Below are positions 52,833-61,097 of a stretch of DNA of 64,000 bases, piece after piece; the stretch's first letter is position 1; each line of letters begins with the position of its first letter. Under the pieces are notes generated by a model. It did not search any database. It was not told the origin of the DNA and was given only the letters and a program-made list of their open reading frames with translations. This DNA is from Paenibacillus campinasensis (lineage in GTDB: Bacteria > Bacillota > Bacilli > Paenibacillales > Paenibacillaceae): positions 38,693 to 102,692 of the forward strand of contig NZ_NPBY01000059.1 of NCBI RefSeq assembly GCF_002272015.1. Reading direction: 5' to 3'. The position numbers were made by a program, and so were the translations under genes.

Positions 52833-54605
52833 GTGAAAAAATTTTTTTCTAGCCTACTAGCAATGATTATGTTATTCACGTTTATCCCTGACCCCATTTC
52901 CGCTGCAGGTTCTCTAACCGCAACAAAAACAGCATCTAAAATCACGGTTGATGGCGTTGTGAAATCATTCGACGCTTACACAATTGACGGCAATAACTAT
53001 TTCAAGCTCCGCGATATTGCTTACATATTGTCTGGCACGACAAAGCAGTTTGATGTCACATGGGATGGGGGAAAAAACGCAATCAGCCTTTTAAGCGGCA
53101 GGCCTTACACCGTTATCGGTGGTGAAATGGCTATGTCTACAGGTGGAAAAACAAAGAGTGCGATACTATCAACCTCGAAAGTCTACCTTGATAATAAGGA
53201 GATCACGCTCGCGGCTTACATCATCGACGGCAACAATTATTTCAAGCTTCGTGATCTTGGTAGCACTTTTGATTTCTATGTAGAGTGGGACGGTAAAAAA
53301 AATAGTATCGAGATTGAGTCAATGTTTAGCTATATACCGGAAAACACTGGCGACAGCTACTCTTATAGAAGTGATATAAATCTAGAGAATACACAAAAAG
53401 ATTATATAAGCAATACGGCAAGCATTTCACCCGTACAGCAGTTTTCCTACAAGAATGAGGGTTTCGCATATGCCTATGTCAAGGATAAAAGCCTTATTAT
53501 TGTAACGCCTAGTAAACAATTGAGTGTTGAAATGAAATACCCCATACTTGGAGATGTGATATCTGACGACGATGGAAATATCTATGTAGTTTGGGGAAAG
53601 CAAAATGATAGTAATGGTCTTATAAATGAAAATGTTTTTATTTCAAAGTACTCACCAGAAGGCCAACATATTAAAACAACAGGCTTTGTCGGGAAGTCGT
53701 CTCCGTGGGGTGATAGCAATGCAGCCAAGACGAAGACTCCATTTAGCTCGGGTAATAGCGTTTCTGTCATCGCAGATGGTATATTGGTTAATTATCATTC
53801 AAAATTAAGGTATGACGGCCACCAAAGTGATAATGCTATTGCAGTAAGAACTTCAGACATGTCGGTGTATCAATTGCCTAATGATACCTTCAGCGGTCAC
53901 TCCTTTAATCAGAGTCTTATTTACAGTAAGTTATCCTCAAGAATTCTCTTTGCCAGTCAAGGCGATGCATATCCCCGCGGGTTCAGAATAAATAATAGTA
54001 ACGGAAAATATGGTGATAGCAATGAAATTGTGTTCCATTTCTATCTTGAAGCAAACGCAAATTACGATATGTCGATAGTAAACAAGACCTTTGCGCAACT
54101 TGGTGGACTTGCGGAAACAAGCAAAGGGGTAGTGCTTGTTGGGGCATCTGCCAAGTCTATTAGTGAGGCGGCAAAGATGGAAAAGCAAAATCTGTTTATT
54201 CAAATATTCGACCCGCTTGCTAAAGAATTGTCCCCGTCTACGTTTGTTGGAGGTAGCTCTCGCAGCGGTGCAACATCGTTTGATATTAATGACAACAAAA
54301 ATTCACCTTTAACAGAAGTAACGGATTATGGCGTAGTTTGGCTCACAAACTATACTGATAAGAATGTTATAGCGCCACAGGTGGTCGTTGCTGACGACCG
54401 TATTGTCATATTGTGGACTGAAGATAGTAAACCTGCGCCTGAATCCTTTTATATGGTACTGTCTGCAGGCGGCGATGTGATTACTCCCGCGACTTCACTC
54501 GGCAGAATACAACTAAATTCTTATGAAATGCCAATATATCATAATGGTCTTGTCTATTGGGCTTATACTTATAATGGAAAGCTAAGAGTTGTAAGTATAA
54601 AGTGA
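52833..54605 (+). CDS. Secreted stalk-domain protein with probable beta-propeller body
   Basis: 590 residues. Signal peptide about 1-23 (ends Ile-Ser-Ala-Ala). Two copies of the copper-amine-oxidase-N/stalk type motif, Ala-Tyr-x-Ile-Asp-Gly-Asn-Asn-Tyr-Phe-Lys-Leu-Arg-Asp, at about 48-62 and 128-142, each followed by a Trp-Asp-Gly turn. These modules are common in Paenibacillus secreted proteins. The remainder (about 190-590) has repeated beta-strand blocks with Asp-Gly turns, propeller-like, with no catalytic motif seen. The GTG start follows AGGAGGAATAA. No link to the cas genes beyond proximity. Confidence 0.8.
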   Translation: MKKFFSSLLAMIMLFTFIPDPISAAGSLTATKTASKITVDGVVKSFDAYTIDGNNYFKLRDIAYILSGTTKQFDVTWDGGKNAISLLSGRPYTVIGGEMAMSTGGKTKSAILSTSKVYLDNKEITLAAYIIDGNNYFKLRDLGSTFDFYVEWDGKKNSIEIESMFSYIPENTGDSYSYRSDINLENTQKDYISNTASISPVQQFSYKNEGFAYAYVKDKSLIIVTPSKQLSVEMKYPILGDVISDDDGNIYVVWGKQNDSNGLINENVFISKYSPEGQHIKTTGFVGKSSPWGDSNAAKTKTPFSSGNSVSVIADGILVNYHSKLRYDGHQSDNAIAVRTSDMSVYQLPNDTFSGHSFNQSLIYSKLSSRILFASQGDAYPRGFRINNSNGKYGDSNEIVFHFYLEANANYDMSIVNKTFAQLGGLAETSKGVVLVGASAKSISEAAKMEKQNLFIQIFDPLAKELSPSTFVGGSSRSGATSFDINDNKNSPLTEVTDYGVVWLTNYTDKNVIAPQVVVADDRIVILWTEDSKPAPESFYMVLSAGGDVITPATSLGRIQLNSYEMPIYHNGLVYWAYTYNGKLRVVSIK

Positions 54606-55290
54606 GACTGTAAAATAAAATTGTTTAAACTCCAGGGGCTCTAGCTCTAACAGATGAGGATTTTGCAGACGACGTTAACGCCAACCAGTTCCATCGGTCC
54701 GTCTCGACCGTGGATTCTTGCCTTGTATGGTGGATCAGCATAACGGGGTGATTGTCCATATATCCTCTATTCAGCGTCAGTTGTGCCGGGGATGTCGAAT
54801 GCTTCTCGGAGGGTACTCTTGTTCTCGATGAAGGCAGAGAATGGGCAGGAAAAGCTAAGATATTGAAATGGAGTGCCAAACATCATTTCAGAGCCAATAT
54901 AGCGCTTGAACTCCAACAGTATAAGGAAGAAAACCGTGGTGGTGTTTAAGGTGGACAGGGACTTCGCAACTGACGATACGGCTGTCTAAAGTGTTAGTGT
55001 AAGGGACTAAGACAAGCTGGAGAAAATGGGCAATGGCGGCTGGATAGCCGCCATTTTGTTTTGGCTTTAGCCAGTTGAGTACGTGAAACGCGCAGAGTAC
55101 GAAAGATCCCATTTAGCAGCAACGGAACAAACAGAAGTAAACCAGTTTAACTGGTAAGTGGAAGCAACAAATAACATTGAGCCTGAACGCATTGTGGTTA
55201 GGCTATGTATTTAGCCGCGGTTTGGTAGCAGGGGGGTATACCCCTGTGCAAATCACCCGTTGGACCAGTGGTGAATTTCCTAAAGGCATT
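54606..55290. other. Gene-poor region with decayed coding remnants and two small palindromes
   Basis: Minus-strand pieces at about 54640-54850 (for example Ala-Asp-Pro-Pro-Tyr-Lys-Ala-Arg-Ile-His-Gly-Arg-Asp-Gly) look like an eroded gene of unknown family. ACCAGTT-T-AACTGGT (55141-55155) and GGGGTATACCCC (55233-55244) are perfect palindromes that could be regulator sites or relics. A 37-bp hairpin repeat at 55025 is listed separately. Confidence 0.4.
55025..55061 (+). repeat. 37-bp hairpin repeat, copy 1
   Basis: AATGGGCAATGGCGGCTG-G-ATAGCCGCCATT-T-TGTTT. The inner AATGGCGGCT/AGCCGCCATT forms a 10-bp stem followed by Ts, a good terminator. Copy 2 at 56555 is identical but for two bases. Confidence 0.85.
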
Positions 55291-55845
55291 TTACAGGGGG
55301 TAATAAATGGTCATACTTAAACGAGCTAATGTTACTCCGGAATTATAATAGGTGTGGGGCCGATCCGCTTTAAATCGAATAGAATCGCCATTGCTCAGCC
55401 TGTATTGGCAATCATTCACCGTAATAGTAACCTCCCCCTCGAAAACCGTAATAAATTCTTCGGTACCCTTTCTATGGGGATCTGAACTTAACCTCGCCGC
55501 TTTATCCATTTCGATAGAGTAAACTTCAAAACGTCTCTCCTCCTCAAAGGGAACGGAGGGAAATACCCGATACCTTCCATTGTCTTCAGATAAGACCTGC
55601 ATCTCATTTCTTAAAATCACTTTGGCATCAGGCTGTGGGTTATGAATTAAAGAAGTAAAGGAGACCTTTAATCCATTAGCAATTTTCCAAATCGTTGAAA
55701 GTGTCGGACTGGATTCTCCTCGCTCAATTTGTCCGATCATAGCTTTACTGACACCGCTTAATTCTGAGACCTTTTCTAAGCTTAGTCTTTCCTTCTCCCT
55801 AATCGCCTTTAAATTTCTTGCCAATATCATGTTGATTTCTTCCAT
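55291..55845 (-). CDS. XRE-type regulator with C-terminal cupin domain
   Basis: 184 residues. Helix-turn-helix at about 8-62 (Leu-Ser-Leu-Glu-Lys-Val-Ser-Glu-Leu-Ser-Gly-Val-Ser-Lys-Ala-Met-Ile-Gly-Gln-Ile-Glu-Arg-Gly) and a cupin barrel at about 105-180 (Pro-His-Arg-Lys-Gly-Thr-Glu-Glu-Phe...Gly-Asp-Ser-Ile-Arg-Phe-Lys-Ala-Asp-Arg-Pro-His). Cupin-XRE proteins sense small metabolites. ATG at 55845 chosen from AGGAG spacing. Divergent from the LysE-type exporter, which it probably controls. Confidence 0.9.
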   Translation of the reverse strand: MEEINMILARNLKAIREKERLSLEKVSELSGVSKAMIGQIERGESSPTLSTIWKIANGLKVSFTSLIHNPQPDAKVILRNEMQVLSEDNGRYRVFPSVPFEEERRFEVYSIEMDKAARLSSDPHRKGTEEFITVFEGEVTITVNDCQYRLSNGDSIRFKADRPHTYYNSGVTLARLSMTIYYPL

Positions 55846-55867
55846 AAAAATCACTCCTATGCAATTT

Positions 55868-55934
55868 ACATTATAACGTCCGGTATGTACAATATATTAT
55901 AATAAGTTATACTGTACGTTTCATACATTATAAC
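55868..55934. promoter_or_regulatory. Divergent promoter/operator region of the XRE-cupin and LysE genes
   Basis: ACATTATAAC occurs at both 55868-55877 and 55925-55934 as direct repeats bracketing an AT-rich core. GTATGTACA and CTGTAC...CATAC form a loose inverted pair between them. Likely holds both promoters and the regulator site. Confidence 0.5.
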
Positions 55935-55959
55935 ACACGAACGAAGGAGGGAGATCAAC

Positions 55960-56556
55960 ATGCCTATGTTTTCATTCTTGTTGTTTGTTTTTGTGAACAG
56001 CTTTACCCCAGGCCCCAATAACTTTATGGCGATGTCGTTTGGGAACAAATATGGATTATTGAAAACAATGACGTTTTGTTTAGGAGTCGGAGCAGGATTT
56101 TTTGTTCTTGCCTTATTGTGTAGTTTTTTTAACCTTGTGCTTATAAACCTGCTGCCAGTTATAAAGCTTCCACTGACCATTTTAGGTGTAGGGTATATGC
56201 TTTATCTGGCTTTCAAAACACTTACCAGTAAAAATGACAATCATCATGGTAGGGAGGGGAATGAAGGCAGGGATCGAAATCTTTTTGTAATGGGGGTATT
56301 ACTCCAATTTATAAATCCAAAGGGCGTGCTTTATGGCATAACCGTGGTGGGAACCTTCCTTCTTCCTTATTATAATTCCTACATTAGTTACTTCATTTTC
56401 TCACTCTTTTTGGGGGTGGTTGGAATAATGAGTTCTTGCAGTTGGGGCTTATTCGGCTTTATATTTCAAAAGGTTTTAATACAGTATAGAAGACCGTTTA
56501 ATGTAATTATGGCGTTGTTATTGGTATATAGTGCTATTTCAATAGTTTTGCATTAA
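55960..56556 (+). CDS. LysE/RhtB family amino-acid exporter
   Basis: 198 residues with six hydrophobic segments. It has the family signature Phe-Thr-Pro-Gly-Pro-Asn-Asn near residue 15 and Gln-Phe-Ile-Asn-Pro-Lys-Gly in the second half. Exports amino acids or related metabolites. GAAGGAGGGAG precedes the ATG. Paired with the divergent XRE-cupin regulator; its stop codon lies within the start of hairpin repeat copy 2. Confidence 0.9.
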   Translation: MPMFSFLLFVFVNSFTPGPNNFMAMSFGNKYGLLKTMTFCLGVGAGFFVLALLCSFFNLVLINLLPVIKLPLTILGVGYMLYLAFKTLTSKNDNHHGREGNEGRDRNLFVMGVLLQFINPKGVLYGITVVGTFLLPYYNSYISYFIFSLFLGVVGIMSSCSWGLFGFIFQKVLIQYRRPFNVIMALLLVYSAISIVLH

Positions 56557-56591
56557 TGGGCAATGGCGGCTGCATAGCCGCCATTATGTTT
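56555..56591 (+). repeat. 37-bp hairpin repeat, copy 2
   Basis: AATGGGCAATGGCGGCTG-C-ATAGCCGCCATT-A-TGTTT, overlapping the LysE stop. 35 of 37 bases match copy 1. Serves as terminator for the exporter. Confidence 0.85.
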
Positions 56592-56631
56592 ACGCCGATA
56601 GATCCGATACATGGAGAAACCGAACCCAGGC

Positions 56632-57483
56632 TTACAGCTCGATTTTCCAGTTGCCCATCATCTTGGCGACCTCCGGATCGCGGTACGATAAGAATAGACT
56701 CTCCCGTGTATCGAGAGCCGAAATGCGTTCCATATCGTCCTCGCTTAATGCAAAATCGAAAATGTTGAAATTCTCAATGATTCGTTCTTTGCGAACCGAC
56801 TTTGGAATGACAACAATTTCCCGTTGAACAAGCCAGCGCAATACGATCTGGGCCACGGACTTGTTGTGTTGTTCAGCAATCGAAGTCAATACTTCGTTGC
56901 CGAACAGGTTGCCCCGTCCTTCCGCGAACGGCGACCATGACTGGTGCTGCACGCCCTGCTCTTTCAAGAAGGCAGCGCTCTCTGTCTGCTGATAGAACGG
57001 ATGCGTTTCAATCTGGTTGACGGCGGGGACGATTTCGTTATGCACAATCAGGTCCATCAGACGATCCGGCATGAAATTGCTGACCCCGATGGCCTTGATG
57101 ATGCCTTCCCGGTACAGCTCTTCCATCGCCCGCCAAGTGCCGTAGTAATCGCCGAACGGCTGGTGAATCAGGTATAGATCGAGATAGTCCAGCTGCAGCT
57201 TCTTCAGGGATTTGGCAAACGCAAGCTTGGTACTCTCGTAGCCAGCATCCTGAACCCAGATCTTGGTCGTAATGAACATCTCTTCACGCGGCACACCGCT
57301 GCGTTTGATCGCACGTCCAACCGCTTCCTCGTTAAGGTAACCGGCGGCGGTGTCGATCAAGCGGTAACCGGCCGACAGCGCTTCGTACACGGCGTTCTCG
57401 CACTCTTCCGCATCGGGAATTTGGTACACCCCGAAGCCTAGGATGGGCATTTTCACACCATTATTCAAAGTTACAGTTTGCAT
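56632..57483 (-). CDS. Aldo/keto reductase
   Basis: 283 residues, TIM-barrel AKR. Catalytic tetrad visible: Asp44 (Leu-Ile-Asp-Thr-Ala), Tyr49, Lys74 (Thr-Thr-Lys-Ile-Trp), His107 (Leu-Ile-His-Gln-Pro). NADPH-binding C-terminal Ile-Pro-Lys-Ser-Val-Arg. Reduces aldehydes or 2,5-diketogluconate-like substrates; the true substrate is not deducible. TAGGAGGAATCG precedes the ATG. Divergent from a MerR regulator that probably controls it. Confidence 0.93.
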   Translation of the reverse strand: MQTVTLNNGVKMPILGFGVYQIPDAEECENAVYEALSAGYRLIDTAAGYLNEEAVGRAIKRSGVPREEMFITTKIWVQDAGYESTKLAFAKSLKKLQLDYLDLYLIHQPFGDYYGTWRAMEELYREGIIKAIGVSNFMPDRLMDLIVHNEIVPAVNQIETHPFYQQTESAAFLKEQGVQHQSWSPFAEGRGNLFGNEVLTSIAEQHNKSVAQIVLRWLVQREIVVIPKSVRKERIIENFNIFDFALSEDDMERISALDTRESLFLSYRDPEVAKMMGNWKIEL

Positions 57484-57596
57484 TGCGATTCCTCCTATGG
57501 TTCAAATGTATAACAGCAACTGGTGCGTATCCCCGAGCATCGGGGACTGGAGCGGGATTTCCGATTACGGCTCAGCTGCTTTACAATAAGCTTAGT

Positions 57597-57617
57597 GCCT
57601 TCGTGTAACACGAAGGC
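57597..57617 (+). promoter_or_regulatory. Inverted repeat between the AKR and MerR genes
   Basis: GCCTTCGTG-TAA-CACGAAGGC, a perfect 9-bp inverted repeat, 33 bases before the MerR start and followed 8 bases later by a T-rich run. Either a MerR operator or a leader terminator/attenuator. Confidence 0.6.
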
Positions 57618-57650
57618 AAGAGGCTTTTATTTTTTTAAGGGGGAATCCAC

Positions 57651-58100
57651 ATGTATACGGTCAAAGAAGCCGCTCAGATTACGGGACTCACGGAGCACGC
57701 CGTTCGCTTTTACACAGATAAAGGTCTGGTGCCAAGCATACAGCGCAATGCGCATAATATTCGATTATTCGACGAAGAATCGATCAACTGGCTGCATGGC
57801 ATCAAATGCCTCAAGCAATCCGGGATGCCGATCGATGTCATTAAGAAGTACATCGATTTATGTCTCGAGGGGGATTCGACCATTCCGCAACGCTACGCAC
57901 TCATGATGGAGCATAAAGAAGCAGCGCTCGCTAAGCTCGAAGAAGCCAAACGGCACGTTGCCCATTTGGTAGAGAAGACAGCGCTGTACCAGGGCATTCT
58001 GGAGAATCGCTCTCCAGATACAATGAACCCCGCGCACTGGGACAGAATTCAGCATATGCATGGGGATGTGTTTTACTCCAGCGCTGCGCGTAGAGCGTGA
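57651..58100 (+). CDS. MerR family transcriptional regulator
   Basis: 149 residues. MerR DNA-binding domain about 1-70: Met-Tyr-Thr-Val-Lys-Glu-Ala-Ala-Gln-Ile-Thr-Gly-Leu-Thr-Glu-His-Ala-Val-Arg-Phe, then Tyr-Thr-Asp-Lys-Gly-Leu-Val. A coiled-coil dimer helix follows (about 80-118). No Cys cluster, so a small-molecule rather than metal sensor. TAAGGGGGAATCC precedes the ATG. The pairing of a YfmP/AdhR-like MerR with an AKR gene is frequent in Bacillales. Confidence 0.9.
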   Translation: MYTVKEAAQITGLTEHAVRFYTDKGLVPSIQRNAHNIRLFDEESINWLHGIKCLKQSGMPIDVIKKYIDLCLEGDSTIPQRYALMMEHKEAALAKLEEAKRHVAHLVEKTALYQGILENRSPDTMNPAHWDRIQHMHGDVFYSSAARRA

Positions 58101-58205
58101 GATCGTTATAAGCCTCTCGATAAAAACTTTTTGGCAGGCATTGACAAGATCACCTCGCAAGAGATATATTGTGAATACACGATATGCACAATTTGGTGAG
58201 GAGGG

Positions 58206-59069
58206 ATGGATGAGGTGCTTGCATTAGACATTCGAAATGTAAATAAGACATACCCCAATTTTCAACTTAGGAATGTATCGTTTCAGCTGGAGAAGGGCTA
58301 TATTATGGGTTTTATCGGTGCGAACGGCGCAGGGAAGACCACAACGATCAAATCCATTCTGAATATGACCCGCATGGATAGCGGAGAAATTCATGTATTG
58401 GGGAGAAATATGGCCGAGTACGAACTTGAACTGAAGCAGGAGATTGGGTACGCCATGGGCGGTGTAGATTTCTACACCCGAAGCAAATTGAAGACATTGA
58501 CCAATGTGATCAAGAAGTTCTATGCCAAATGGGACGAGGGAACCTACCGCAATTACCTTCGGAGATTCAAGCTGGATGAGAACAAAAGGATTGCCGAGCT
58601 ATCGACGGGAATGAAGGTGAAATACAGCATTGCCATCGCCTTGTCCCACGGGGCAAAGCTTCTCATTCTCGATGAGCCGACAAGCGGGCTTGACCCGGTG
58701 GCAAGGAACGAGCTGTTGGATATTTTTCAAGGACTTGTCGCCGACGGGGAAATCAGCATTTTGTTCTCGACGCATATTACTTCAGATTTGGAGAAGTGTG
58801 CGGATTATATAACCTTCATTGTAGATGGGCAAATCGTCCACAGCGGGGAGAAGGAAGAGTTCAAAGAGTCCTATCTTCTTCTCAATGGTTCTGCAGCGCA
58901 GCTGAACCAGGTGAAGGACAGATTGATTTCCTATAGGATGAATTCTTTTGGATTTACAGGGTTGATTCCCGCGAGTGACTTCGATAACTCCTGGAACATA
59001 AAGGCGGCAACGCCGAGCCTGGAGGAGATCATGGTCTATTATGCGAAGAAGGAGGATGAGTATGTATAA
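58206..59069 (+). CDS. ABC-2 type exporter ATP-binding protein (YtrB-like)
   Basis: 287 residues. Walker A Gly-Ala-Asn-Gly-Ala-Gly-Lys-Thr-Thr (about 39-47), signature Leu-Ser-Thr-Gly-Met-Lys-Val-Lys, Walker B Leu-Leu-Ile-Leu-Asp-Glu-Pro-Thr-Ser-Gly-Leu-Asp-Pro. Start: ATG 58206 directly abuts GAGGAGG, so the in-frame GTG at 58215 (Met-Leu-Ala-Leu-Asp-Ile-Arg) may be the real start. First gene of an ATPase-permease-GntR operon like B. subtilis ytr, where the regulator instead comes first. Confidence 0.9.
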   Translation: MDEVLALDIRNVNKTYPNFQLRNVSFQLEKGYIMGFIGANGAGKTTTIKSILNMTRMDSGEIHVLGRNMAEYELELKQEIGYAMGGVDFYTRSKLKTLTNVIKKFYAKWDEGTYRNYLRRFKLDENKRIAELSTGMKVKYSIAIALSHGAKLLILDEPTSGLDPVARNELLDIFQGLVADGEISILFSTHITSDLEKCADYITFIVDGQIVHSGEKEEFKESYLLLNGSAAQLNQVKDRLISYRMNSFGFTGLIPASDFDNSWNIKAATPSLEEIMVYYAKKEDEYV

Positions 59070-59715
59070 CCTGGTGATGAAGGATGTACGGCTGGCCGTG
59101 CCCCCCTTTTTCTTTCTGTTTCCTCTCTTGTTTGGTGCCTTAATGCTCATTCCCGGTTGGATTTACTTTGTGGTTCCGCTGTATTTCTGCTGGATCACGA
59201 TTCCGAATGTGTTCAACCAATTTAAAGCGCAGAACGATTTGATGTTTACGTCGGTGATGCCTGTCGCCAAACGAGATATGGTAAAAGCAAGGGTAACCCT
59301 TGTCGCCGGCTTTGAACTGCTGCATATTGTGATTGCCGCGATCTTCGGTTCCATTTCGATGAGCTTATATCCGAATGTAACCTATTATTTTTTCCCGCCG
59401 AATATGGGTTTCTGGGGGTTAAACTTTGTCATGTTTGCGATCTTTAACCTCATCTTTATCCCGATGTTCTATAAAACGGCTTACAAATTCGGCTGGGCGC
59501 TGCTCGCCGCCGTTACGGCCGCCATGCTGTTCGCCGGAATCACCCAATGGATCGGCATTCAAAGCCCGGTTGTGAATGAGATTTTCTACGGAACCGGCGC
59601 GCAGCAAGTGAGGCTCCAGGCCTTCATCCTGATCTCTGGAATCGTGATCTTCTCGGCGTTTTCCGTCATCGCTAATCGGCTTGCGGTGAAACGATTCCTC
59701 CAAGTGGAAGTCTAA
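59062..59715 (+). CDS. ABC-2 transporter permease
   Basis: 217 residues with six hydrophobic segments. Starts Met-Tyr-Asn-Leu-Val-Met-Lys-Asp-Val-Arg-Leu; Phe-Lys-Ala-Gln-Asn-Asp-Leu-Met-Phe-Thr-Ser-Val-Met-Pro-Val is the ABC-2 permease motif of this subfamily. ATG at 59062 is selected because GAAGGAGG lies 6 bases upstream; it overlaps the ATPase stop by 8 bases. Ends one base into the GntR start. Confidence 0.87.
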   Translation: MYNLVMKDVRLAVPPFFFLFPLLFGALMLIPGWIYFVVPLYFCWITIPNVFNQFKAQNDLMFTSVMPVAKRDMVKARVTLVAGFELLHIVIAAIFGSISMSLYPNVTYYFFPPNMGFWGLNFVMFAIFNLIFIPMFYKTAYKFGWALLAAVTAAMLFAGITQWIGIQSPVVNEIFYGTGAQQVRLQAFILISGIVIFSAFSVIANRLAVKRFLQVEV

Positions 59716-60080
59716 TGAACATTGCAATCTCGAACGCATCGGACAAACCGATATACCAGCAGCTTTTTGAGCAAATCAGCGCCCAGATTCTGAAGGGAGA
59801 ATTGGAAAACGGCTATTGTCTTCCACCGATCCGACAAGCGGCTCAGGAGCTTAGCATCAGTGTCATTACGGTCAAAAAGGCTTGGGAGGCACTAGAGCGA
59901 TACGGGTTGATTCATACCGTAACAGGGAAGGGCTGTTTTGTCGCCGAACTATCCGCTGATCGAAAATTGGAGATTCGCAATGAAATGATCCTGAAGCAAA
60001 TGCTTCTTGACACCTCGTATTACAAATCCTTCGGGCTTACCCTGGATGAAGCGATTGAGATGTTGAAGAAGGTATATTAG
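59715..60080 (+). CDS. GntR family regulator (YtrA subfamily)
   Basis: 121 residues: a GntR winged helix (about 8-75; Pro-Ile-Tyr-Gln-Gln-Leu-Phe-Glu-Gln-Ile and Ile-Arg-Gln-Ala-Ala-Gln-Glu-Leu-Ser-Ile-Ser-Val-Ile-Thr-Val-Lys-Lys-Ala) and a short two-helix tail, the YtrA type. YtrA regulators repress cell-wall-antibiotic-responsive ABC exporters; autoregulation of this operon is inferred. TAATG overlap with the permease. Confidence 0.92.
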   Translation: MNIAISNASDKPIYQQLFEQISAQILKGELENGYCLPPIRQAAQELSISVITVKKAWEALERYGLIHTVTGKGCFVAELSADRKLEIRNEMILKQMLLDTSYYKSFGLTLDEAIEMLKKVY

Positions 60081-60117
60081 AACGAAAGCATAAATGACAT
60101 GTACCGAGGAACCAAAC

Positions 60118-60154
60118 AACCATTGATGGCGGGAGTGCGTCAATGGTTTTTTTT
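60118..60154 (+). terminator. Terminator after the GntR gene
   Basis: Perfect 9-bp stem AACCATTGA/TCAATGGTT with a 13-base loop, followed by T-run of eight. The next 230 bases to 60383 contain no recognisable gene. Confidence 0.85.
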
Positions 60155-60383
60155 CATATATATCCTCAACAGAATAAAATAGGAGCCGATCAGATACTCA
60201 TTCCCAGGTGCATGTTCTATCCCGCTTGCGATATTATGGATGAAGGAAGTTATTGTTGGGGAGGGCATGTGATGAGCCAGGGAGTAACCGAATGTAACGT
60301 ATCTTCGAAAAGGGCTTTGGCAGGCTGGACGGAGCACCGCTGTGTGTGCGTGGTTCACGAACCCATCGCAGACGTACCGTCCG

Positions 60384-61097
60384 ATGAATGAGAAAATTCT
60401 AGTGGTGGAGGATGAAAGGCAGATTTCGGATGCTATCGCTTATGCGCTCAGAAGAGAGGGATATCGCGTCGAGGTGGTCGATCATGGCGGAGCGGCCATT
60501 CCGAAGATGCTTGAGTTTCGGCCGGATGCCGTTATTCTGGATGTGATGCTGCCGGGAATGGATGGCTACGATATCCTGAAGAAATTTCCTGACCGGGGCA
60601 GTATGGGCGTCATTATGCTTACGGCCAAAGAGGATATTGTCCACAAGGTGCTGGGACTGGAGCTCGGAGCGGATGATTATATGACCAAGCCGTTTGATAT
60701 GCGAGAGCTGCTGGCTCGCTTGAAGTCACTGCTGCGGAGAATGCAGGCTGCAGCGGAGAAGCCGGAGCCGGAAGAGATTGACCTGGGCGGCGTGAGGCTG
60801 CATGTGGGCAGGCGAAGTGTGGTGGCAGGCGATATTCCTCTGGAGCTAACACCGAAGGAGTATGACCTATTGGCCCTATTGGCGGTAAACCCCGGCCGAG
60901 TGTATACGCGGGAGCAGCTGCTGGATTCGGTATGGGGAATGGACTACATCGGGGGCACACGCACCGTGGATATTCATGTCCAGCGAGTGAGAAAGAAACT
61001 CGGGGCGGAGTTCAGCGACCTGATCCAGACGGTTCATGGCGTCGGTTATAAAGCAGCAGGAGGGCGCAGTGACCAACAGCATAAGAATAAAATTTAG
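60384..61097 (+). CDS. OmpR-family response regulator
   Basis: 237 residues. Receiver about 1-118 with Asp-Asp-like acidic pocket (Val-Val-Glu-Asp-Glu), phosphoacceptor in Val-Ile-Leu-Asp-Val-Met-Leu-Pro, and Gly-Ala-Asp-Asp-Tyr-Met-Thr-Lys-Pro-Phe. Winged helix about 140-235 (Leu-Thr-Pro-Lys-Glu-Tyr-Asp-Leu-Leu, Arg-Thr-Val-Asp-Ile-His-Val-Gln-Arg-Val-Arg-Lys-Lys). ATG at 60384 matches the family N terminus; the ribosome site is weak. Overlaps the kinase gene by 29 bases. Confidence 0.92.
   Translation: MNEKILVVEDERQISDAIAYALRREGYRVEVVDHGGAAIPKMLEFRPDAVILDVMLPGMDGYDILKKFPDRGSMGVIMLTAKEDIVHKVLGLELGADDYMTKPFDMRELLARLKSLLRRMQAAAEKPEPEEIDLGGVRLHVGRRSVVAGDIPLELTPKEYDLLALLAVNPGRVYTREQLLDSVWGMDYIGGTRTVDIHVQRVRKKLGAEFSDLIQTVHGVGYKAAGGRSDQQHKNKI

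Noticed and set aside
55233..55244. GGGGTATACCCC as a CsoR-type metal operator
   Set aside because: Half-sites are arranged outward, unlike the known inward ATACCC...GGGTAT order, and no copper or sulfur gene is adjacent.
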